A stretch of DNA of 64,000 nucleotides. Origin: Kurthia senegalensis. Lineage in GTDB: Bacteria; Bacillota; Bacilli; Bacillales_A; Planococcaceae. Below the pieces are notes generated by a model. The model was not told the DNA's origin. It did no database searches and saw nothing but the letters and a program-made list of their open reading frames with translations. Below are positions 47,118 through 55,210 of this stretch, piece after piece. A program made the position numbers and the translations under genes. The stretch is from the NCBI RefSeq assembly GCF_000285595.1, contig NZ_HE611067.1, forward strand, positions 290,482-354,481. The letters run 5' to 3'. Numbering within the stretch: the stretch's first letter is position 1; the number at the start of each line of letters is the position of its first letter.

Positions 47118-47536
47118 CAAAACGTGATATTCCGAATTTAAATTACCATGCAGAACGTCCGCGCTATACGTCTGATGTTCGTCGCCCAATTGGTGTATCA
47201 CCTGATACGAAAGATGCGATTGCAGAAATCGCAGAAGACCAAGACGTTAAATTCAATATGATGGTTGCTGTTTTGACATTGTATTTCGAAGATCATAAAT
47301 CTGAACAACTTGTTGAAAAACATCGTGAGAGCGTTCAGGCTGCTGTTAAAGTAACGTCTACCTCACGTGCGATTCATGTGTATCCGAATATTTATCGTTT
47401 AATTCGTCATAATGCGCGTATTTACAAAATGACAATTCGTGAATTAACACAATTAATGGTTGATGTGTATCGTGAAAAAAATGGTGCAAGTCAATTTATG
47501 GAATATGTTGATCGTTTTATGACGATGGAATCATAG
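47114..47536 (+). CDS. tandem ribbon-helix-helix-like protein, probable partition partner
   Basis: A 140-aa basic protein. Residues 24-62 (RRPIGVSPDTKDAIAEIAED then a helix) and 83-122 (AIHVYPNIYRLIRHNARIYK then a helix) each have the strand-helix-helix pattern of ribbon-helix-helix DNA-binding domains, so the chain appears to hold two. RHH proteins are common centromere-binding partners of ParA in type Ib systems, though a tandem form is unusual. Located directly after parA and in the same transcript, it is the best candidate to bind the dispersed AT-rich elements (inference). Confidence 0.6.
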   Translation: MTKRDIPNLNYHAERPRYTSDVRRPIGVSPDTKDAIAEIAEDQDVKFNMMVAVLTLYFEDHKSEQLVEKHRESVQAAVKVTSTSRAIHVYPNIYRLIRHNARIYKMTIRELTQLMVDVYREKNGASQFMEYVDRFMTMES

Positions 47537-47571
47537 AAAAAGCCGTTGTTCTTTTGAACGACGGCTTTTTC
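47536..47571 (+). terminator. terminator of the parA operon
   Basis: AAAAAGCCGTTGTTC and GAACGACGGCTTTTT form a 15-bp stem with one G-T pair and a 4-base loop. Confidence 0.85.
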
Positions 47572-47572
47572 T

Positions 47573-47603
47573 ATATTTTTATATTTTGATAAATGTATAA
47601 AAT
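47573..47603 (-). repeat. AT-rich ATTTTATACA element 6
   Basis: Minus-strand core ATTTTATACA (47594-47603) with TTTATCAAAATATAAA beyond it; between the parA terminator and the acetyltransferase gene end. Confidence 0.6.
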
Positions 47604-47607
47604 GCCT

Positions 47608-48351
47608 TTAAAAGGTCTTTAAGAACTCTATACGAAATCCATCATTCACAAATCCTAATTTTTCATACATTTCTTTTGCCGTATCCGCAGCATCGGTAAC
47701 GAGCATCATATATGTATTTGGAAAGTCAGCGACAATTGCGGAAAGTAATGCAGAACCAATTCCCTGTCGTTGGAACATATCAAGTACGTAAAAATCGTCT
47801 AGTTCAATTCCTCGATTATTTAGATGCACTGTAATTGAACCGACGAGTTGTGAATCAACCGTTGCCGTATAAATTTTATGACGAGGCGAGCGTATTAATT
47901 TACGCAACAAATATGTCTTCTGTTCTGCGAAAATGGAATCGTAGCGTAAACTCTCTTCTTGTTGTGCGTGTAAATAAAAAGTCATCGTTTGATCTGTCAC
48001 TTTTTGGATTTTTGCTACGCTCGTTGAAGTTGGTAGATAATGCGTACTATTCATTGTATATAAGTATAATTTTGTAATCGTATATTTCTTTGATGTTAAA
48101 TAGGAAGAAACTACTTCTGAAAGCTCTTCATTTTCAGGCCAAATAAATTTAATATGTTTCATCCCATGTAGGCTATGGAAGCTCGTTAAATATAGTTCAT
48201 ACAGTTGATACTGTGTAAGATTCGGTAATTGTTTAAACGCTAAAAAATTACTATCATAGCGAGCAGACAATTGGGCATCAAAATAATGATGAACGAATTC
48301 ATTTTGTCGGTATAACTGTGAGTCGATATGCAGCAATGAAAATGTCTTCAT
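47608..48351 (-). CDS. GNAT-family acetyltransferase
   Basis: A 247-aa protein with a C-terminal GNAT domain: LVGSITVHL, the acetyl-CoA-binding motif A DFYVLDMFQRQGIGSALL, and YEKLGFVNDG. The N-terminal half is a degenerate GNAT-like region. ATG at 48351 follows AAAAAGGAG. Acceptor unknown; another short GNAT-like gene lies just upstream on the same strand. Confidence 0.82.
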   Translation of the reverse strand: MKTFSLLHIDSQLYRQNEFVHHYFDAQLSARYDSNFLAFKQLPNLTQYQLYELYLTSFHSLHGMKHIKFIWPENEELSEVVSSYLTSKKYTITKLYLYTMNSTHYLPTSTSVAKIQKVTDQTMTFYLHAQQEESLRYDSIFAEQKTYLLRKLIRSPRHKIYTATVDSQLVGSITVHLNNRGIELDDFYVLDMFQRQGIGSALLSAIVADFPNTYMMLVTDAADTAKEMYEKLGFVNDGFRIEFLKTF

Positions 48352-48391
48352 ATGGGTTCTCCTTTTTGGCACAATCATTTAAACGTAGCTA

Positions 48392-48718
48392 TTAGTCTGT
48401 TATGTTATATACGGTCGAAGTAATCGCATCGTGTAACATATCTCGGTCGAATGTTTTTTCGTAACGATTCAAAATGAAGGGCTCCGAAATAGCAATTGTT
48501 TTTGTAGTTTCAATAAAATGTGATGCAATAAAACCGACAACAATTCGATCTTCAATAACATAGACCGCATAATTCGGATTCGTTAAATAGATTTTCCATA
48601 ATGCTTCATCTAATTCGAGATTCGAAGGAGTCGTCGGTTGGATAGATTGACAAATAGCTTGGATCGCTGCAAGTTGTTCAGCGTCTTGTAGTGTTGCTTT
48701 TCTAATGATTCTTTTCAA
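48392..48718 (-). CDS. short GNAT-like protein, possibly truncated
   Basis: A 108-aa protein that opens like a GNAT enzyme (IIRKATLQDAEQLAAIQ and YAVYVIEDRIVVGFIASHF) but stops before motif A, so the acetyl-CoA pyrophosphate loop is missing. Start is a TTG at 48718 with only a weak ribosome binding site. Either a remnant or a non-catalytic domain. Confidence 0.5.
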   Translation of the reverse strand: MKRIIRKATLQDAEQLAAIQAICQSIQPTTPSNLELDEALWKIYLTNPNYAVYVIEDRIVVGFIASHFIETTKTIAISEPFILNRYEKTFDRDMLHDAITSTVYNITD

Positions 48719-48836
48719 ATAAATCGCCCACTTTCAACGATATATATTTTACCATTTCGTCTAAAAATTAAACATTTATTTCCTATCAATTGATAAAATA
48801 CATTAATTCAAACAGTTTATGTCTTTTATTCGCATA

Positions 48837-48872
48837 TTTTTATAAAAAGATAAAAGTATTAATGTATAAAAT
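48837..48872 (-). repeat. AT-rich ATTTTATACA element 7
   Basis: Minus-strand core ATTTTATACA at 48863-48872 with TTAATACTTTTATC beyond it; overlaps the end of the solenoid gene. Confidence 0.55.
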
Positions 48873-49710
48873 CTAATAGATTCAACGTTTTACCGTTCAA
48901 ATGTGTAGGGAGTTGTTGCTCTTGTTGTAAGGTAATCATTGAGCCAACCAAATATTCCGCTGTACTAGAAAAGAGAAGTGTCGGACGGATGATTATGACA
49001 TCGTCTAACTCGCTCGTGAAGCTGTGCCATTCATCGACATATAGTTGTGTACTAGAGTAATCACTTTGTCGTATGCATAAATGTGACATCGTTAATTCAC
49101 AACGATGTAATGTGATGAAGTCGTACATGTCTATTTTTTGACAATGCAGCGTACTATATTTAATTTGACATGTTAGGCTGTTCGCATACCATTTTGTTGC
49201 ATATAATGTCGTATGAATAAGAGAAAGTTTTTGGGCAATTAACTGAACCGTCGTGATGTGAAGTGTTAAAGCAGCGAGTTGAAGGTTTTCAATCGTTAAG
49301 TCAAATCGTTCACCAAGTAGCGCACAATCTATTATTTTCCCAGTCGCTTTTAATAAACATTGTTCACTTTGAAGACGTAAAGCTGTTATGTGAAGGCTAT
49401 TTGTATAAATTGATAATTGTGTAGAGTTCAGTGTGCTATAGTATAAAATCGTATTTTCAATAGAAGAATATGCAGAAACTTGAACGGTTGTATCGTAAAG
49501 TTGACAGTTGCTTACAAAGATCGGTCCGGTAACGGTACTTTTTACGAGCGTACATTTTGCATCTAACCAACAGTCTTCACTAATTTTGCTGTTATCGTCA
49601 ATCGTACCACCAATTGTTCCTTCACGTATGATTTTTTCACCTATACGAAATGTTCGGGTGGCTTGAAGTTGACGAGTTTTTTTCGTTTGTTCAATGAAAG
49701 TCCAGTTCAT
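48859..49710 (-). CDS. beta-solenoid (hexapeptide-like) protein
   Basis: A 283-aa protein without signal peptide. Residues 30-230 have short repeating hydrophobic strands with Thr/Ser/Gln turns (GTIGGTIDDNSKISEDCWLD, VSAYSSIENTILY), consistent with a parallel beta-helix like bactofilins or polymer-modifying hexapeptide proteins. Unusually rich in Thr, Leu and Cys. AAAAAGGAG precedes the ATG. No catalytic residues identified; function unknown. Confidence 0.6.
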   Translation of the reverse strand: MNWTFIEQTKKTRQLQATRTFRIGEKIIREGTIGGTIDDNSKISEDCWLDAKCTLVKSTVTGPIFVSNCQLYDTTVQVSAYSSIENTILYYSTLNSTQLSIYTNSLHITALRLQSEQCLLKATGKIIDCALLGERFDLTIENLQLAALTLHITTVQLIAQKLSLIHTTLYATKWYANSLTCQIKYSTLHCQKIDMYDFITLHRCELTMSHLCIRQSDYSSTQLYVDEWHSFTSELDDVIIIRPTLLFSSTAEYLVGSMITLQQEQQLPTHLNGKTLNLLDFIH

Positions 49711-49820
49711 CGAAAAACTCCTTTTCTGTTTAGCATATCAAATAATTGATGAACTCGTGTAAAAAGTATGTGTAAATGTTTTAAAGTTGGGGCATAATAA
49801 GGAGGAGGGGGTTATCGATT

Positions 49821-50063
49821 ATGACAGAACAACAATTAATAGAAGATGGATACCGTAAATATACTGGCGAGAATATTGATGTATTTTTTAATGCTTCTAT
49901 GTGCGAGCACGCTGCTAAATGTGTTCGTGGTAACGGTAACGTATTTAATACGAAAAGAAAGCCTTGGATTTTAGCTGATGCTGCACAAGCCGATGAAGTA
50001 GCACGTGTGATTGATACATGTCCATCAAAGGCCTTACAATATATTCGAAAGGAAGATGTATAG
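49821..50063 (+). CDS. yjdI: YjdI-family [4Fe-4S] mono-cluster protein
   Basis: An 80-aa protein with the Fer4_19 pattern: GYRKYTGENIDVFFNASMCEHAAKC and CPSKAL supply four cysteine or histidine ligands (Cys at about 28, 34 and 67 are visible). The E. coli YjdI family is of unknown role. GGAGGAGGGGG precedes the ATG. It overlaps yjdJ by one base, as this gene pair does in other bacteria. Confidence 0.8.
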   Translation: MTEQQLIEDGYRKYTGENIDVFFNASMCEHAAKCVRGNGNVFNTKRKPWILADAAQADEVARVIDTCPSKALQYIRKEDV

Positions 50064-50338
50064 TGGTAGAATTTCTAAAAGAAGAAGGTCGTTTTTATTT
50101 AGAAAATGAAGGCGAAATGGTTGCTGAAATTACATTTACACAACCGAATGACGAGTTCTTTATTATTGATCATACGTTTGTAGATGATTCTTTACGTGGA
50201 CAAGGGATTGCAAATAAATTAGTGTTAGCAGTCGTTGAAAAAGCACGTGCAGAAGAAAAAACGATTATTCCTTTATGTCCTTTTGCTAAAGGACAATTTG
50301 AGCGTATTCCAGAATATGCGGACGTTTGGAGAAAATAA
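50063..50338 (+). CDS. yjdJ: YjdJ-family GNAT-like acetyltransferase
   Basis: A 91-aa short GNAT of the YjdJ/Gcn5-like group: HTFVDDSLRGQGIANKLV carries motif A, and CPFAKGQFERIPEYADVW the C-terminal motif. GTG at 50063 overlaps the yjdI stop (TAGTG), and GGAAG lies ahead. Coupling with the Fe-S protein is conserved. Confidence 0.82.
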   Translation: MVEFLKEEGRFYLENEGEMVAEITFTQPNDEFFIIDHTFVDDSLRGQGIANKLVLAVVEKARAEEKTIIPLCPFAKGQFERIPEYADVWRK

Positions 50339-50372
50339 AAGAGGCTCAGACAATGTGTCTTACAACTCGATT

Positions 50373-50408
50373 AAAAGGGTACTGTCAGCTGGCAGTACCC
50401 TTTTTTTG
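50373..50408 (+). terminator. terminator of yjdI-yjdJ
   Basis: AAAAGGGTACTGTCAGCTGG with CAGTACCCTTTT; stem followed by T7. Confidence 0.85.
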
Positions 50409-50467
50409 TTAGTATACATGCATGTATCGGTGTAAGGTATTTGTTATGAAACGTATTATATGAAATA

Positions 50468-50503
50468 AAAAAAGGTATAGACATTTAATGTCTATACCTT
50501 TTA
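50468..50503 (-). terminator. terminator of actP
   Basis: AAAAGGTATAGACA and TGTCTATACCTTTT around a 5-base loop. Confidence 0.8.
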
Positions 50504-50520
50504 TACAATTATTATTTTAT
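50498..50520 (+). repeat. AT-rich ATTTTATACA element 8
   Basis: CTTTTATACAATTATTATTT, plus orientation, between the actP terminator and the actP stop. Confidence 0.55.
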
Positions 50521-50524
50521 AAAA

Positions 50525-52069
50525 TTAGTGATCTACTGAATCGCTAACGTTTAAACCAGTCGTTGCATTTACTTTGACTTCAGCGTATTTACGAGCTTGT
50601 GCTTTTTCACCGATCATAGAGCCAATCCAGCCGGCTAAGAAGCCAAGTGGTACAGAAATAATCGCTGGGTTCGTTAATGGGAATAACGGTGTTCCCGTTA
50701 AGATGGCTGTGCCTTCTGGAGACCAAATATTCGGGCTAAGTGCTACGAGTATAAGCGCTGAAACTAAACCGAATAACATCGCTGACATTGCACCAGTCGT
50801 GTTGAATTTTTTGTAGTAAATTGTGTAAATAATAACAGGTAAGTTTGCAGAAGCTGCGATACAGAAAGCTAATGAAACTAAGAATGCTACGTTTAATGTT
50901 TGAGCGAATAAAGCTAGGATAATCGAGAATACAGCAACGCCGATTGACGCCCAACGTGCAGCGGCCATTTGTTGTTTCTCTGTAATTTTACCTTTTTTAA
51001 TTACTTGTCCGTAAATATCGTGTGCGAATGCAGAAGCTCCTGACAGTACAAGACCTGCTACAACGGCTAAGATTGTCGCGAAAGCAACGGCACAAATGAA
51101 TGACATTAAAATGTCTCCGCCAAGATATTGCGCAAGTAATGGAGCTGCCATGTTCCCTGCAGGGTTTGCAGCTAAAATTTTGTCAGAACCTACGAATGCC
51201 GCAGCACCGAATCCTAAGAAAATTGTTAAGATGTAGAAAATACCTACGATCCAAGTTGCCCAGTTAATAGAAGAACGAGCTGTTTTTGCATCTTTTACAG
51301 TGAAGAAACGCATTAGAATATGTGGTAAGCCTGCTGTACCAAGTACGAGTGCAAGCATCATAGACATCGTATCAATACCATTTGTATACTTCACGCCTGC
51401 TGTTAAATAATTTTCACCGTGAGGATTGTCTTTTGCGACAGTTGCGAACATATCTAAAATATTGAAATTGAATTGTGCTAATACGAGTACAGAAATGATG
51501 ACTGTACCGATCATTAATAATACGGCTTTAATAATTTGTACCCAACTTGTGGCACCCATACCGCCCCATAATACGTAGATTGTCATCATCACACCTACGA
51601 TTAAAACAGCTATTTTGTAGTCGATTCCTAAAAGTAATTGAATAAGTGCACCAGCACCAACAAGTTGTGCAATCATGTAGAACAGTACGATTACGATGGA
51701 ACTAACTGCCGCTGTTGCACGAATTTTCTTTTGATTGAAACGAGCTGTAATCATATCAGCTAATGTATATTTACCAAGGTTACGTAATGGTTCTGCCACG
51801 ATGTATAGTACGACTAAGTAAGCAACTAAATAGCCTAAGCTATAGAAGAAACCATCGAATCCGAATAATGCAATGGCACCTGCAATCCCTAAGAATGAAG
51901 CAGCTGATAAGTAATCCCCTGCAATCGCAATACCATTTTGCCAACCAGTTAAGCCACCGCCAGCAGTATAGAAATCTGCAGCAGAGTTATTACGTTTTGA
52001 AGCTAGATAAGTTACGAATAATGTTAGACCAACAATCGCAACGAAGAAGAAAATCCCAATTCCACTCAT
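50525..52069 (-). CDS. actP: acetate/solute:sodium symporter, ActP-type
   Basis: A 514-aa SSS-family symporter with about 13 membrane helices. It opens with AVASDFYTAGGGLTGWQNG-like sequence (here SAADFYTAGGGLTGWQNGIA), and GDYLSAASFLGIAG and the internal GGMGATSWVQIIKAVLLM are kept from the ActP group. It overlaps the upstream DUF485 gene by four bases (ATGA). Moves acetate and similar short carboxylates with sodium (family knowledge). Confidence 0.9.
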   Translation of the reverse strand: MSGIGIFFFVAIVGLTLFVTYLASKRNNSAADFYTAGGGLTGWQNGIAIAGDYLSAASFLGIAGAIALFGFDGFFYSLGYLVAYLVVLYIVAEPLRNLGKYTLADMITARFNQKKIRATAAVSSIVIVLFYMIAQLVGAGALIQLLLGIDYKIAVLIVGVMMTIYVLWGGMGATSWVQIIKAVLLMIGTVIISVLVLAQFNFNILDMFATVAKDNPHGENYLTAGVKYTNGIDTMSMMLALVLGTAGLPHILMRFFTVKDAKTARSSINWATWIVGIFYILTIFLGFGAAAFVGSDKILAANPAGNMAAPLLAQYLGGDILMSFICAVAFATILAVVAGLVLSGASAFAHDIYGQVIKKGKITEKQQMAAARWASIGVAVFSIILALFAQTLNVAFLVSLAFCIAASANLPVIIYTIYYKKFNTTGAMSAMLFGLVSALILVALSPNIWSPEGTAILTGTPLFPLTNPAIISVPLGFLAGWIGSMIGEKAQARKYAEVKVNATTGLNVSDSVDH

Positions 52070-52450
52070 TTATAGTCACCAGCCTTTGCCTTCGCATTAA
52101 TTTCATCTGCAGCTTTATCAAATGTTGCAGCTTTTTTCACATAAATAACAGTGAATGCCCAAACCATAATGAACAATCCAAGTGAATAAATCCAAATCCA
52201 TGTGACGTGTCCAATTGCTTTACCGTCTAGTACTTGTGTAAAGGAAGATAAAAGCGGTAATAAGAAATACAGTACTAAAAAGGTAATTGACATCGGTACG
52301 ATGAATTTTGCTTTACGTTTTGAAAGCGTTTTAAATTCTTGGCTTTCTGAAATATTCACATATTCTTGTTCAGTAAATGCTTTTTTTCGTTAGCCGAATT
52401 TGAAAGTTCTTCATTTGTATGCAGAACTTTTTTTCAACTTTATGATCCAT
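52066..52450 (-). pseudogene. DUF485 membrane protein, frameshifted near its start
   Basis: The 97-residue frame from 52359 to 52066 has the two-helix DUF485 domain (FIVPMSITFLVLYFLLPLLS, IWIYSLGLFIMVWAFTVIYV) found beside actP in many bacteria. A strong ribosome site (GGGGGG) and an ATG at 52450 precede it, but that frame stops at 52373. Removing one A from the A7 run at 52381-52387 joins the two frames into a protein of about 127 aa. Without repair the only start would be a GTG at 52359, which has no ribosome binding site. Confidence 0.75.
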
Positions 52451-52459
52451 ATAGAAGCC

Positions 52460-52880
52460 CCCCTTGATTCAATTTAATAACTTTGTAAGGACGTATTGTC
52501 CTCTTGCAATAATCATATTTGAATGTTTTTACAAATGCAACATTTTTTATCGAAAAATAAAATTTTCTATTTTAAGTATACTTTAAACTAAAAATGAATC
52601 TTTTTTCTAAAATGAAACGAGTGTAATCAAGGGTTTTAAGATAAAAATACATTATTTGGAATAAAAGAAATTTACTTAAAAAGAAAAACGAAAATACGGT
52701 TAAGATGAAAAATGCAACGTAATAGTAAGTTTAGAAATATAAAAATACAATTGTATAAAATGCTATTTTACTAAGAAAATTTAAAATAGATGCGTCGATG
52801 GGGCCATTTTAAAAGTAGAAAAAAGGGGAATAGAAGAACAAGTAATTTTCTAGACAATACGAGGAGTAGAGGTGACGTAA
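52460..52880. other. intergenic with one AT-rich element
   Basis: About 420 AT-rich bases between the divergent actP and methyltransferase genes. The actP operon promoter must lie on the left side and the methyltransferase promoter on the right. Element 9 is at 52737-52761. Confidence 0.5.
52737..52761 (-). repeat. AT-rich ATTTTATACA element 9
   Basis: Minus-strand core ATTTTATACAATTGTATTTT (52742-52761). Confidence 0.6.
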
Positions 52881-53663
52881 ATGAGCATTGATTTTCATGA
52901 TCAAAAAAATAAAAAAACATATGCAGATCGTAACGCCAATATAGCTTGGAGCAAAGATATTGAAAGTTTATTACCGGAAGGAAAACATTTTAAGTGTGCC
53001 GCAGATATTGGGTGTGGCGGAGGCATTTACTCGAAAGCACTCGTCGATGCCGGCGTAGAAAAAGTCGTCGGTGTCGATTTTTCAAAAGCGATGCTTGAAG
53101 GGGCACGTGAAAATTGTAAAGATTATGAGACGATTACGTTTCAACAAGGAACAGCTTATGAAACAGGTCTACAAGATGAACAATTTGACCTCGTACTAGC
53201 AAGGGCATTAATTCATCATCTGGACGATTTAGACACGTGTTTTCGTGAAGCAAATCGCATACTTCAATCAAAAGGATATTACATCGTACAAGACCGAACA
53301 CCGGAAGATATTTTATTAGAAGGTAGTGAAGAACATGTGCGAGGGTATTTTTTTGAAAAGTTCGTAAAGCTAAAAACGACAGAGATTAATCGCCGACACC
53401 GCAAAGAAAAAATTCGAAAAGCGTTAGAAGCGAATCATTTCGATATTGTACAAGAAGTCGCTTTTTGGGAAATTCGAGCAGAGTACCTTTCTAAAAAGAG
53501 ATTGTTGAATGATTTACAACATCGAATTGGTCGAAGTATTTTATATGAATTGGATGATACAGAGCTAGATGAATTGATTGCCTATATTGATGAAAAGCTA
53601 CCAGAGGATCAAGCGATTACGGAGAAGGATCGCTGGACAATTTGGATTGCGATTAAACAATAA
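52881..53663 (+). CDS. class I SAM-dependent methyltransferase
   Basis: A 260-aa methyltransferase of the Methyltransf_11 type: motif I AADIGCGGGIYSKAL, motif II acidic end VVGVDFSKAM, motif IV-like FDLVLARALIHHLDD and motif post-I LQSKGYYIVQD. The C-terminal 80 residues are basic and helical. GAGGAGTAGAGGTGACG precedes the ATG. Substrate unknown. Confidence 0.87.
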   Translation: MSIDFHDQKNKKTYADRNANIAWSKDIESLLPEGKHFKCAADIGCGGGIYSKALVDAGVEKVVGVDFSKAMLEGARENCKDYETITFQQGTAYETGLQDEQFDLVLARALIHHLDDLDTCFREANRILQSKGYYIVQDRTPEDILLEGSEEHVRGYFFEKFVKLKTTEINRRHRKEKIRKALEANHFDIVQEVAFWEIRAEYLSKKRLLNDLQHRIGRSILYELDDTELDELIAYIDEKLPEDQAITEKDRWTIWIAIKQ

Positions 53664-53667
53664 AGGT

Positions 53668-53690
53668 TATTTTTTTATAAATGTATAATT
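53668..53690 (-). repeat. AT-rich ATTTTATACA element 10
   Basis: Minus-strand AAATTATACATTTATAAAAA, one mismatch to the core, just after the methyltransferase stop. Confidence 0.5.
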
Positions 53691-53702
53691 TGACAATAAT
53701 AT

Positions 53703-53740
53703 AAAAGAGGATTCTTTTAGACGAAGAATCCTCTTTTTTC
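53703..53740. terminator. bidirectional terminator
   Basis: AAAAGAGGATTCTT and AAGAATCCTCTTTT around a 7-base loop, between convergent genes. Confidence 0.85.
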
Positions 53741-53754
53741 TTTTATTTATAAGT

Positions 53755-53784
53755 ATTTTATACATTTATATTTTTATGATTTTA
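53755..53784 (+). repeat. AT-rich ATTTTATACA element 11
   Basis: Core ATTTTATACATTTATATTTT, plus orientation, between the terminator and the beta-lactamase-like gene end. Confidence 0.6.
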
Positions 53785-53787
53785 TCT

Positions 53788-54540
53788 TTAGTCGAAATAC
53801 ATTTCGAGTAATTTACTAAATGGAATCCAAAATAACGCTTGGTCTTGTACGTCTGCAAAAATGGAAATGTACAGTCTTCTTTGACCGGAAGAGAGAATCC
53901 CTGTCGTAGCTGTAATTGAGTAATACGAAGAAGAAAGATGTGCGAAGTGTCGTTCTTCTTTATTAGAAAGCACGAGTGGGCTCGGCAACTGTTGGTCGTA
54001 TAACATACCATACAAATGGCGACGACTTTCTTCATTAAAGAAAGGATTCGGTTCGCCAATAAGTTGAAGAAGCGTCATACAATCGATCGCAGAAGTGAAA
54101 TTATCACGCATACGATTTTGAGACATAAATGGTTTGAGTAGACGCGTATTCGATACGTGAGCAGCTGTTAAGAACGTATCGAGTTCGTTACGATCTGTTT
54201 GCTCAAGTAACGTATTGGCTGCTGTATTATCTGCTACGATAATACTCAATTTCATTAAATCATGTAAGCTTAGTTCGGCAAGATCATGTAAATGCGCAAT
54301 GACGCCACTACCTTTCGTAACGTTAGAGAGAGGGAGCACGTCTGTTAATTGTTGTTTGTTTAATTCGATTTGTTTCATCGTATGCATGACGAGTGGAAGC
54401 TTCATAATATGATGTGCGGTAGTTGGAACGGTTGCACTATGAGAGAAGAAAGCGTTTTGTTCTTTTAATGCGATATGAATTTGTCCTTGCTGCTTTTCAC
54501 ACAATGAATCGACGGCTTCCGTAAATGCTTGCCAGTTCAT
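53788..54540 (-). CDS. beta-lactamase-fold protein without catalytic residues
   Basis: A 250-aa class A beta-lactamase-like (beta-lactamase2) protein without signal peptide. The fold markers are clear: the helix after the SxxK site, the stretch NVTKGSGVIAHL, and IIVADNTAANTLL. The catalytic positions are changed: SxxK reads HIMK (His44), the SDN loop reads ADN (Ala103) and the KTG triad reads TTG. It is therefore unlikely to hydrolyse beta-lactams and may be a binding protein. The TGAGGTGA ribosome site precedes the ATG. Confidence 0.78.
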   Translation of the reverse strand: MNWQAFTEAVDSLCEKQQGQIHIALKEQNAFFSHSATVPTTAHHIMKLPLVMHTMKQIELNKQQLTDVLPLSNVTKGSGVIAHLHDLAELSLHDLMKLSIIVADNTAANTLLEQTDRNELDTFLTAAHVSNTRLLKPFMSQNRMRDNFTSAIDCMTLLQLIGEPNPFFNEESRRHLYGMLYDQQLPSPLVLSNKEERHFAHLSSSYYSITATTGILSSGQRRLYISIFADVQDQALFWIPFSKLLEMYFD

Positions 54541-54666
54541 AAAATCACCTCATTATTTTTTAAAGTGTAACGTAAAATAAAAAAGACTGCACTTATAAAG
54601 CAGCCTTCATAAGAAAGAATATACGAAGTTGTAGAAAATCATATATCATTTAGTTATAATGTAAAT

Positions 54667-54707
54667 ATTTTATACAAATATAAAAATATAATTTTATTCA
54701 ATTATAT
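54667..54707 (+). repeat. AT-rich ATTTTATACA element 12
   Basis: Core ATTTTATACA at 54667-54676 with AATATAAAAATATAAT beyond it, plus orientation, at the 3' end of the small membrane gene. Confidence 0.6.
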
Positions 54708-54980
54708 AGAAAGAAATACGCTATAAATTAATCTAGATGTTAATGCGAGCATTAATAATAGCGCGACATAGTAAAGAACGTAGTGGCGATCAAATTTTTG
54801 TCGGTAGCCGAGAATTAGTGCGACGACTAATAATAAGACGGCTAAAACCGCTACAATACTTCGCCAAACAATCGGACTGAGTAGTGTAATTGGGTAAAAT
54901 AATGAAGCAATCGGCACTAAGAAAATTGTTAAAATTAACGCCAGTACTAAAAGGAATCCAATTTGAATTTGCTGTTTCAT
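54702..54980 (-). CDS. small membrane protein, 92 aa
   Basis: Three hydrophobic helices (about 5-26, 33-52, 60-88) with a short basic loop YRQKFDRHY. ATG at 54980 with AGAGAGGTGA ahead. Family not recognised. Confidence 0.6.
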   Translation of the reverse strand: MKQQIQIGFLLVLALILTIFLVPIASLFYPITLLSPIVWRSIVAVLAVLLLVVALILGYRQKFDRHYVLYYVALLLMLALTSRLIYSVFLSI

Positions 54981-55063
54981 GAAAATCACCTCTCTACTAG
55001 TATAATTCCCGTCTCACAAAAGCTCAATCATCGTAGAAAGCTATAGAAAATACGTATCCTTTG

Positions 55064-55093
55064 TTTACGAAAGGAAGGCATTAGTAATATAAT
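55064..55093 (+). promoter_or_regulatory. promoter of the D-Asp ligase gene
   Basis: TTTACG (-35-like) at 55064-55069, an 18-base spacer, and a perfect TATAAT at 55088-55093. The transcript would have a leader of about 110 bases before the ATG at 55211. Confidence 0.5.
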
Positions 55094-55210
55094 AACAAGG
55101 TGTGTACGAATCGTGCACAAATATAAATAGATGATGTAAAATGAATAAACACATCATTCAAAAGAAGGATTTTGCCATTCTTATTTTGAATGAATTATTT
55201 GGAGGCTATT

